Below are positions 1-5,029 of a DNA stretch of 9,422 bases, piece by piece; position 1 is the first letter of the stretch; every line of letters starts with the position of its first letter. The notes below the pieces were generated by a model. That model saw only the letters and a list, made by a program, of their open reading frames with translations, was not told where the DNA came from and did no database searches. Where the stretch lies: contig JADGBP010000065.1 in NCBI GenBank assembly GCA_015231395.1, forward strand, positions 1-9,422, in the 5' to 3' direction. This DNA is from Desulfamplus sp. Its GTDB lineage: Bacteria > Desulfobacterota > Desulfobacteria > Desulfobacterales > Desulfobacteraceae. The position numbers and the translations under genes were made by a program.

Positions 1-2137
1 TGTTAACAGCAGCAACCGCGTTATCCAAAAGATTTATAAACGCCTGCTTCATCTGTTGTCGGTCAAGAAGAAATCCTGGAAGATCAGAAGGATATGAAAA
101 TTGTATATCCACATTTTCAAGACCTTCTCTGTAAAGAGCTATAGTTTCTTGAATAATACGCTCAATTCTCGCACTTACCATATGGGTATCGGGAAATTTT
201 GCAAAGACTGAAAATTCGTTCACAAGGTTTCTTATTAAATCTACATGTTCCACAATCATGTCAATACACTGGTCAAACACATCTTCTTGAATAGTTTTTG
301 AATATTTTCGCTTCAGCCTCTGTGCAGAAAGTTTTATAGGCGTCAGGGGATTTTTGACTTCATGGGCAATGCGTCGAGCAACTTCCCTCCACGCTACTAC
401 ACGCTGAGCTTTTTCAAGTTCAGTCACATCATCAAACACCATTACGGTTCCTATGTTTTCTCCGCTGCTGCCAGTTCCATTGTTGATAGTTCCATTCTTG
501 CCAGTTCCATTCTTGCCAGTTCCATTGTTGCCAGTTCCATTCTTCTCTGCCACTTCCGCTCTAAGTGCTATGAAGTGTGCCATAAAGTATCTTGGTGAAC
601 CATTGATGGGAAAAGTCAAGGGAAGCTGTACATGATTCAGGGAAGCCGGCATCTCTCGATATATTTTCTCGGCAAATTGAAGCAGCTCTCCCTTTAATGT
701 CTCACGATAGTGGCGATGAAGAATATCAATACCGGTAAGATTAAGCATGTTTTCTGCAGATTTGTTGATAGTAGTAACAAAGCCTGAGCGGTCAACCGAA
801 ATTACACCGGCAGAGATGTTCCGCAGAACAATCTCCATGTATTGCCTGCTTTTCTCAATCTCTTCATTCTGAGTTTCCACCATTTTTTTTGATGCCGCAA
901 GTTTTTCTCTTCCGCTGGCAAGTTCTCTTGTCATGGAGTTAAAGGAGTCAATAAGCATGGCAATTTCATCATCACCCTCAAACTCAATGATATAGTTCAA
1001 GTCTCCCCGAGTGAGCCGTTCGGTGCCCTCTGCAAGTTTCATTATGGGAACCGTAATGGATTTTGCAAGGTAAAATCCAAGCCATACAGCACAGAAGATA
1101 ACAAGCAGGGCAACTATGGACAGAGCAATATAATTGGATACCTGAATTGGTTTTTTCATCATTATAAGCTGCTGATACTCTTCTACGCCTTTAGAAATAG
1201 AAGCAAGATGAGCGGAAAGTTCAGGAGATATCAGGACAGAGGCAACCAAAAAAGCGTGGGCATTGTCAGGTACGGAACCAGATGGTATAGTAACAATGGT
1301 TTTAATGATCTCTCCCGTGGACATCTGTTCTGAAAATGTCCTGGCACCGGTCACGATATCAACTCGCATTAAATCATCAAAGGTCAGAAGAGGAAAAGAG
1401 ATATTGCCAAAATCAGCAGGTAGGGACAGCACCAAACGTTTTGCATCGCGGGTATATATTTCCAGAGCGTAGAGGTCAAATGTTTTACGGAGCATCTCCC
1501 CGTAGAGATTCATGGCTTCTCTTTTTTCAGGGCTGTTAATGTCGGGTAGTCTCTTATGTCTATCTTTTTTATCAGGAGTTAATACAAGATTGTTTCCTGC
1601 TGATTTTTTTGAGGATATATTCGGCGATATGTTTGATGGAATAAGATTTTCAATATCTATGTAATAGACAGCCTGTCTGGCAAAAAAGAGATTTTTTTCT
1701 TCCAGTTGCCTATAAAGAAGTCTTCCTACAGCGAGAGAATTTTCAAGAGCATGCTCAACTGGAACATTGAACCAGAAGGCAATGCTTGTTGAAATAAAAT
1801 GTATGGAAAAAAAGAAGAGAACACTTGTAGGAACAAGCGAGAGGGTAATGAATGCTGCCACTAATTTTGTTTTGAATTTTGTTCCGAGGATTTTGTTCTT
1901 TTTTTCATAGTAGAGTTTGGCAAGATTCCGGAAAACTAAAAGTATGAGTGTAAGGAGCAGCAAAAGGTTGGTATTTATGAGAATAAACATCAACACGGTG
2001 TTTGATACCGGAATAGAATTTCCAAAACCGGTTATTTTTATCTCAACAAAGGTAAGAAGAGCAACAGTAAGCAGAATGACAACAATCAGTATGCCCTCTT
2101 TTTTCCTTTTTTTCTTTTCAAGCAATTGGTTGTTCAT
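1..2137 (-). CDS. NtrY-family sensor histidine kinase (C-terminus cut by window edge)
   Basis: Membrane sensor kinase that autophosphorylates on His and would pass phosphate to a response regulator; NtrY proteins usually pair with NtrX. The frame is open from the ATG at 2137 to the left edge (about 712 residues). Hydrophobic segments lie near residues 15-31, 47-69 and 88-115, followed by an extracytoplasmic stretch, a further membrane segment at about 335-357, HAMP at about 350-402, PAS at about 432-568 and the H-box AHEVKNPLTP with His592. The N-box (INLLDNA) lies near residue 705; the rest of the ATPase domain is outside the window. The N-terminal multi-span layout and the KNPLTPIKLSAQRL motif fit NtrY. 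A five-unit GTG(K/N)N-type repeat (residues 532-556) sits in the last hairpin loop of the PAS domain. No Shine-Dalgarno lies next to the ATG; a perfect one lies beyond the hairpin at 2144-2188. NtrY versus another PAS/HAMP kinase is a family-level inference. Confidence 0.9.
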   Translation of the reverse strand, partial: MNNQLLEKKKRKKEGILIVVILLTVALLTFVEIKITGFGNSIPVSNTVLMFILINTNLLLLLTLILLVFRNLAKLYYEKKNKILGTKFKTKLVAAFITLSLVPTSVLFFFSIHFISTSIAFWFNVPVEHALENSLAVGRLLYRQLEEKNLFFARQAVYYIDIENLIPSNISPNISSKKSAGNNLVLTPDKKDRHKRLPDINSPEKREAMNLYGEMLRKTFDLYALEIYTRDAKRLVLSLPADFGNISFPLLTFDDLMRVDIVTGARTFSEQMSTGEIIKTIVTIPSGSVPDNAHAFLVASVLISPELSAHLASISKGVEEYQQLIMMKKPIQVSNYIALSIVALLVIFCAVWLGFYLAKSITVPIMKLAEGTERLTRGDLNYIIEFEGDDEIAMLIDSFNSMTRELASGREKLAASKKMVETQNEEIEKSRQYMEIVLRNISAGVISVDRSGFVTTINKSAENMLNLTGIDILHRHYRETLKGELLQFAEKIYREMPASLNHVQLPLTFPINGSPRYFMAHFIALRAEVAEKNGTGNNGTGKNGTGKNGTINNGTGSSGENIGTVMVFDDVTELEKAQRVVAWREVARRIAHEVKNPLTPIKLSAQRLKRKYSKTIQEDVFDQCIDMIVEHVDLIRNLVNEFSVFAKFPDTHMVSARIERIIQETIALYREGLENVDIQFSYPSDLPGFLLDRQQMKQAFINLLDNAVAAVN
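470..544 (-). repeat. 15-bp in-frame tandem repeat inside the kinase PAS domain
   Basis: There are five consecutive 15-bp units, consensus on the plus strand GCCAGTTCCATTSTT, starting at 470, 485, 500, 515 and 530. On the coding strand they encode KNGTG, NNGTG, KNGTG, KNGTI and NNGTG. The units sit between the two final beta strands of the PAS domain (before GENIGTVMVFDD), a loop that tolerates insertions. The unit length is a multiple of three, so copy-number change would not break the frame. Confidence 0.93.
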
Positions 2138-2143
2138 AAGAAT

Positions 2144-2188
2144 GGTGCAGGAAACCGCTATCCCTTCAGGGTAGCGGAGGAATGCACC
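2144..2188 (-). promoter_or_regulatory. Hairpin between a strong Shine-Dalgarno and the kinase start codon
   Basis: Read on the kinase strand, an outer stem GGTGCA/TGCACC (2183-2188 with 2144-2149) encloses an inner stem CCGCTA/TAGCGG plus CCC/GGG with a TGAA loop and one bulged base. Immediately upstream is AAAAGGAGG (2189-2197); immediately downstream are six bases and the ATG. In linear sequence the Shine-Dalgarno is about 50 bases from the ATG, too far; with the hairpin folded the gap is six bases. A closely related element precedes the flavoprotein gene (3265-3353). It may be a translational control element or an insertion-sequence end that supplies a ribosome binding site. Confidence 0.55.
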
Positions 2189-2197
2189 CCTCCTTTT
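2189..2197 (-). promoter_or_regulatory. Distal Shine-Dalgarno for the kinase
   Basis: AAAAGGAGG on the minus strand is a near-perfect anti-16S match, and no AUG/GUG start lies at normal spacing after it. The bases directly upstream of the kinase ATG (CTGCACCATTCTT) hold no ribosome binding site. This site is therefore the best candidate, used through folding of the intervening hairpin. Confidence 0.45.
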
Positions 2198-2218
2198 AGT
2201 TTGTTGTTAAAGAAAAGT

Positions 2219-2510
2219 TTTGCATGGGAAGAATCTCTCCATGCAAAACTGTTTTTACTCAAATTAATGAGTATCAGCCTTACGGCTGTAATGTTTGCCT
2301 CGACAAAGTTATAATGGCTTTTTACGCTCGACACACTGGCTTTAGACCTTTACACCTGTTTAATGCCGGACAACAGAGCTTGGAACTGGCACGCATTCCA
2401 AGGTGTTATGACCAAAATAACGTAGTTCCAAAGAACTTAGTCTGGTCAACAAGGCTTGCAGGCTTTAGTAGCTTACAAGCCCCTACCCTTCAGGGTAGGG
2501 GTCGTTGACA
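2219..2510 (+). ncRNA. Possible orphan structured RNA resembling an IS605 right-end (omega/reRNA-like) transcript
   Basis: Successive hairpins can be read by eye. They are GTTTTGCATGG/CCATGCAAAAC (about 2218-2252), CAGCC-TTAC-GGCTG, CTTGGAA/TTCCAAG with a ten-base loop, GACCA/TGGTC enclosing GTTC-CAAA-GAAC, GCTTG/CAAGC, and a terminal CCCCTACCCT/AGGGTAGGGG (2480-2501). This density, with no gene and an RE-like tip, suggests the tnpB right-end RNA scaffold has outlived the nuclease gene. In IS605 systems the bases just after the tip act as guide; here they would begin AATGATTAATC. Transcription and orientation are inferred. Confidence 0.3.
2480..2501 (+). repeat. RE-like terminal hairpin
   Basis: A perfect ten-base-pair stem, CCCCTACCCT (2480-2489) with AGGGTAGGGG (2492-2501), closes on TC. 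It is followed by GTCGTTGACA. It shares the TACCCTTCAGGGTA core with the palindrome at 2155-2177. It could also work as a Rho-independent-like stem, although no T-run follows. Confidence 0.75.
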
Positions 2511-2589
2511 ATGATTAATCTTTTACTCTTGTTTTTGACAGGAAGTCATGCGTAACATTTTCTTGTTTATTTCATCATGACTTTTGTGT

Positions 2590-2631
2590 ATAAGAACCAT
2601 GTCAATCAAAATAAGAACCATGTCAATCAAA
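2590..2631 (+). repeat. 21-bp perfect tandem duplication
   Basis: Two adjacent identical copies of a 21-bp unit starting ATAAGAACCATGTC lie in the 240-base gap between the IS605-like stretch and the small gene at 2755. Apart from TTGACA hexamers at 2505 and 2535 without a convincing -10 partner, nothing else is recognisable in that gap. Confidence 0.9.
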
Positions 2632-2754
2632 ATCAGCTTGCCACTCATGAGAAAATAAGAAACTCATCACCAACGAGAAATACAACATTTCAACTAATTA
2701 CGCGGGTAAATGGATACTTGAAACAAGGCATTAATTTATTTAAAGGATGGGAAT

Positions 2755-3015
2755 ATGTTTTATGAAGCTCAATACCAGCCGCTGGACACTAAAAATTTAA
2801 ACGACAAAGCCAAACTGTTTATAGGAAAAAAAATTGCGGTTCAAGATGGGGGCCAAGAAGAACTGACACCAAGAAAAAAAACGGTAGTCTATATTGCGTC
2901 TCCCAATTTTGGACTAATCCCCAATTATGATCTTCAAAATATCACAAGTATTTCTTATGGTAAGTGGATTAATTTAAACGAAGCCAACAAGCAGCTTTTG
3001 GCTTCAAAAAAATAG
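2755..3015 (+). CDS. Small hypothetical protein (86 aa)
   Basis: I do not recognise this protein. It begins MFYEAQYQPL and ends NEANKQLLASKK. It has no signal peptide, membrane segment or metal-binding motif; a basic, polar middle (GGQEELTPRKK) precedes a hydrophobic strand-like stretch (TVVYIASPNFGLIP). The start is supported by AAAGGA seven to eight bases upstream of the ATG. It stands alone between repeat-rich gaps, in the same orientation as the flavoprotein gene 340 bases downstream. The balanced composition and plausible ribosome binding site favour a real gene, but its short length and repeat-rich surroundings leave doubt. Confidence 0.5.
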   Translation: MFYEAQYQPLDTKNLNDKAKLFIGKKIAVQDGGQEELTPRKKTVVYIASPNFGLIPNYDLQNITSISYGKWINLNEANKQLLASKK

Positions 3016-3029
3016 GCTTCTTCAGAATA

Positions 3030-3065
3030 GTCTATTTATTTCCTTATTGTCTATTTATTTCCTTC
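3030..3065 (+). repeat. 19-bp tandem duplication
   Basis: GTCTATTTATTTCCTT occurs at 3030-3045 and again at 3049-3064, giving two copies at a 19-bp period just after the small gene. This is one of several short tandem duplications in this window. Confidence 0.85.
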
Positions 3066-3106
3066 CTACATTCGTTTTTCGTTTAATTCTTACGGCATCC
3101 TTTTAT

Positions 3107-3246
3107 CGTTAAAACACATTTTTGCTTTCATGATCTGGAGTGTGGACAAAACCCGTCCATAAGTGTTTACCGTTAAAACACATTTTGGATTTTAATGGTC
3201 AGGGGCGACCAAAATTCGGGCATAAGTGTTTACCGTTAAAACACAT
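3107..3246 (+). repeat. Degenerate 63-64-bp repeat array with palindromic core
   Basis: CGTTAAAACACAT occurs at 3107, 3171 and 3234. At the last two it lies within an identical 26-base block starting CATAAGTGTTTACCG (3158-3183 and 3221-3246). The block holds an inverted repeat, GTGTTT/AAACAC. The intervening stretches also resemble each other (TTT, ATG, TC, GG, CAAAA and CG fall at matching places), so the full unit is about 63 bp rather than a short repeat with unrelated spacers. The gap 3016-3353 holds these repeats, the 19-bp duplication and the hairpin element before the flavoprotein gene, but no convincing gene. Confidence 0.75.
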
Positions 3247-3264
3247 CTTGCAACTTAATAAACT

Positions 3265-3273
3265 AAAAGGAGG
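3265..3273 (+). promoter_or_regulatory. Distal Shine-Dalgarno for the flavoprotein gene
   Basis: AAAAGGAGG, identical to the one ahead of the kinase hairpin and embedded in the same conserved block (AAACTAAAAGGAGG), lies 80 bases upstream of the ATG at 3354. The bases right before that ATG (AGCACAAAAAATT) contain no Shine-Dalgarno. Confidence 0.45.
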
Positions 3274-3274
3274 A

Positions 3275-3340
3275 GGTGCATTTCTCTGTTATCTTGTTAC
3301 CCTAAAGAGTTACCCTAAAGAGATAGCAGTTTTCTGCACC
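3275..3340 (+). promoter_or_regulatory. Second copy of the Shine-Dalgarno/hairpin/start element, before the flavoprotein gene
   Basis: The outer stem GGTGCA (3275-3280) with TGCACC (3335-3340) encloses the inner stem CTGTTATC (3286-3293) with GATAGCAG (3322-3329). The flanking block AAACTAAAAGGAGG and much of the stem sequence match the element at 2144-2201. The second inner pair is C-G in the kinase copy and U-A here, a compensatory change. This copy has an enlarged loop because GTTACCCTAAAGA is duplicated. Folded, the Shine-Dalgarno sits 13-14 bases from the ATG instead of 80. Confidence 0.55.
3296..3321 (+). repeat. 13-bp perfect tandem duplication in the hairpin loop
   Basis: GTTACCCTAAAGA occurs at 3296-3308 and 3309-3321. 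The kinase copy of the element has only one corresponding block. Thirteen is not a multiple of three, in contrast to the repeats inside the genes. Confidence 0.92.
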
Positions 3341-3353
3341 AGCACAAAAAATT

Positions 3354-4811
3354 ATGAATTTTATAATCATTGGAGGAGATGCCGCCGGTATGAGTGCGGC
3401 AAGCAGAGCTAAAAGGAACAATCCTCAGATAGATGTGACAGTATTGGAAAAAACCCTGGATGTCTCATACAGTGCATGCGGTATGCCATATAATATTGCA
3501 GATCCGGCAAGAGATATGAATGACCTTGTTGTAAGAAAAGCAGATGAGTTCAGAACAAAAAACAAAATCAATCTAATGACCGGACATATGGTCAATAGAA
3601 TCGACACTGCAACTAAAACCGTTTCAGGTATTATATTTTCAGATATTATAGCTTTAGGTAGCAATTCGTCTGTTGTAAATACTGATGATACTCATCAAGA
3701 TGTTGTCAATACCTGTGATGCTCGTCAAGATGTTGTCAATACTGATGATGCTCGTCAAGATTTTTCATATTCATATGACAAACTTCTTATTGCCACTGGA
3801 GCAACTCCAGTTATCCCTGATCTCCCAGGTTTTGACCTGCCTGGGGTAATGCCTCTGAAAAATCTTGAACAGGGAAGAAAAATCAAGGCATTCATTGAAA
3901 AAAATAATGTTCAAAAAGCTGTAATCATCGGCATGGGATACATCGGGCTTGAAATGTGCGAGGCATTAAGGGCACGTTCCATTCAGGTAACCATGGTAAA
4001 GCCAGGCAGTCAGTTTTTGCCATGGATGAAACCTGAGCTTGCAGACTTTGTGAAACAGGAGCTGGATGCAAATGGTATCAAGCTATGTTATGGTAAAATT
4101 AAAAAAATTGAACATCAATCCAGTAGCAAACACACCCTTTCTGTTGTATGTGAAAATTTCACCCTTGATGCTGATATGGTCATTGTAGCTTCAGGTGTCA
4201 AGCCATGCAGTGACCTTGCAATAGCAGCGGGTCTTAAGGTCAGTGTTGCCAATTCTATAGCTGTGGATAAAACTCTCAAAACCTCAAATGATAATATTTA
4301 TGCAGCCGGAGACTGTGCAGACGCATTTAATGTGGTAAGTGGTGAAAAATGCTGGATTCCCTTGGCTCTAAGGGCTAACAGAGCTGGATGGGCTGTTGCA
4401 GACAATGTGTGCGGTATTAAAACTGAGCTGCAGGGGGTTGCGGGAACTGCAGTATTTAAAATGTTTGATCTTCAGATAACACGCACAGGGCTTTCAGTAA
4501 AAGAGGCACTGGCATCAGGTTTTGATCCGGTTGAGGTTATTATTCAAACCAGATCAAAAGCACATGGGCATCCAGGTTCTAATACGATACATGTTGCCAT
4601 GACTGGAGACAAGAGAACTGGTTTGCTGCTGGGAGTTCAGATGGTTGGCAAAGATGGGGTTGCACATCGCATCAATGCACCGGCTGTAGCACTCCATGCC
4701 AAAATGACAGTCGCAGAGTTTGCCCAGACAGATCTTGGTTATGCTCCGCCTTTTGGACCAGTATGGGATCCTGTGCTAACTGCTGCAAATCAACTTCTGA
4801 AAAAAATGTAG
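3354..4811 (+). CDS. FAD-dependent pyridine nucleotide-disulfide oxidoreductase, CoA-disulfide reductase/NADH oxidase-like
   Basis: Cytoplasmic flavoenzyme expected to use NAD(P)H to reduce CoA disulfide, a polysulfide-type substrate or O2; the substrate cannot be told from sequence. FAD binding starts at residues 4-17 (IIIGGDAAGMSAAS). The redox Cys42 sits in SACGMPY, typical of the single-cysteine CoADR/Nox class. The NAD-binding loop GMGYIG is at 193-198 and the second FAD motif AGDCAD at 318-323. A C-terminal dimerisation domain runs from about 345 and ends with the family-typical YAPPFGPVWDPV. There is no rhodanese domain. At 485 residues it is somewhat long, because of an insertion at about 96-140 that includes three 10-residue repeats before YDKLLIATGA. 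The start fixes the Rossmann fold at the N-terminus, but no nearby Shine-Dalgarno exists; see the hairpin at 3275-3340. It converges on aat. Confidence 0.93.
   Translation: MNFIIIGGDAAGMSAASRAKRNNPQIDVTVLEKTLDVSYSACGMPYNIADPARDMNDLVVRKADEFRTKNKINLMTGHMVNRIDTATKTVSGIIFSDIIALGSNSSVVNTDDTHQDVVNTCDARQDVVNTDDARQDFSYSYDKLLIATGATPVIPDLPGFDLPGVMPLKNLEQGRKIKAFIEKNNVQKAVIIGMGYIGLEMCEALRARSIQVTMVKPGSQFLPWMKPELADFVKQELDANGIKLCYGKIKKIEHQSSSKHTLSVVCENFTLDADMVIVASGVKPCSDLAIAAGLKVSVANSIAVDKTLKTSNDNIYAAGDCADAFNVVSGEKCWIPLALRANRAGWAVADNVCGIKTELQGVAGTAVFKMFDLQITRTGLSVKEALASGFDPVEVIIQTRSKAHGHPGSNTIHVAMTGDKRTGLLLGVQMVGKDGVAHRINAPAVALHAKMTVAEFAQTDLGYAPPFGPVWDPVLTAANQLLKKM
3672..3761 (+). repeat. 30-bp in-frame tandem repeat in the flavoprotein gene
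   Basis: Three 30-bp units start at 3672, 3702 and 3732 and encode VVNTDDTHQD, VVNTCDARQD and VVNTDDARQD (residues 107-136). They lie in a loop just before the conserved YDKLLIATGA strand, where relatives have a short turn. The units differ by a few substitutions, so the expansion is not brand new. Confidence 0.93.
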
Positions 4812-4843
4812 CCGTTTGATAATCGGAATGACACTTGATGATT

Positions 4844-4932
4844 AGGAATGAGGACGAAATAACTTCCCCGTTCCTTGCTTGATGATTTGTTGTCCTTATG
4901 TCTATTGCTAAGGAATGAGTCCGAAATAACTT
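4844..4932 (+). repeat. 22-bp direct repeat pair
   Basis: AGGAATGAGGACGAAATAAC-type sequence occurs at 4844-4865 and 4911-4932, differing at two positions, 67 bp apart, in the gap between the convergent flavoprotein and aat genes. A weaker third form in reverse orientation ends at 5011. Confidence 0.8.
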
Positions 4933-5011
4933 ACCCAAACTCCCCCTCTCCAGATATGGAGAGGGGGCTGGGGGGTGAGGTAAATGGGCAGGTTATTTAA
5001 AACCGGTTCCT
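4911..5011. repeat. Nested inverted repeat between convergent genes
   Basis: The 26-base arms 4911-4936 and 4986-5011 are imperfect reverse complements (18 of 26 positions by my count; GTTATTT and TTCCT are exact). They enclose the perfect hairpin at 4942-4967. The CCCCCTCTCC/GGAGAGGGGGCTGGGGGGTGAGG stretch resembles a dispersed palindromic repeat I have seen in several bacterial phyla (recollection, not a search). Confidence 0.6.
4942..4967. terminator. Possible bidirectional terminator hairpin
   Basis: A perfect ten-base-pair GC-rich stem, CCCCCTCTCC (4942-4951) with GGAGAGGGGG (4958-4967), closes on a six-base loop. It lies between two genes that converge, where transcripts from both sides should end. 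There is no T-tract directly after either arm, so intrinsic termination is uncertain; it may simply be a dispersed repeat. Confidence 0.4.
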
Positions 5012-5029
5012 AAATTGTTGTGTCAAGTG

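Larger units (their letters stand above)
2138..2511 (+). mobile_element. Remnant or MITE-like derivative of an IS200/IS605-family element, no transposase gene
   Basis: This roughly 370-bp gene-free stretch is bounded by an LE-like imperfect palindrome (2144-2188) and an RE-like hairpin (2480-2501) followed by GTCGTTGACA. Both tips contain the same core, TACCCTTCAGGGTA or a close variant. The right tip, AAGCCCC-stem-loop-GGGG-TCGTTGAC, resembles the ends seen downstream of tnpB in IS605-family elements. No complete tnpA or tnpB is present; the plus frames show only short open stretches ending near the right hairpin. Non-autonomous IS200/IS605 derivatives with subterminal palindromes are known (PATE type). 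Assignment is by resemblance from memory, not by search. The left end abuts the kinase start codon. Confidence 0.45.

Noticed and set aside
2138..2201. Coding extension: the hairpin reads GAFLRYPEGIAVSCT in frame with the kinase, and a similar peptide is found in the other copy
   Set aside because: The similar peptide in the flavoprotein copy is not in frame with that gene, a 13-bp duplication breaks phase inside it, and no in-frame start codon lies before it. The DNA or RNA structure explains the conservation better.
2224..2508. 94-residue plus-strand frame as a tnpB fragment
   Set aside because: I see no RuvC or zinc-ribbon motif; its few cysteines do not form CxxC pairs. I kept the element call on its ends and structure only.
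2577..2765. 62-residue frame with NHVNQNK repeated twice
   Set aside because: It reflects the 21-bp duplication, lacks a ribosome binding site and overlaps the better-supported start at 2755.
3107..3246. CRISPR array (26-base palindromic repeat with about 37-base spacers)
   Set aside because: There are only two good repeats and one partial, the 'spacers' resemble each other along their length, and no cas gene is in the window. It is a degenerate long tandem repeat.
3140..3412. 90-residue open frame with two HKCLPLKHIL repeats
   Set aside because: The repeat is a by-product of the 63-bp DNA repeat. The frame runs through the hairpin element and into the flavoprotein gene out of frame, and has no ribosome binding site.
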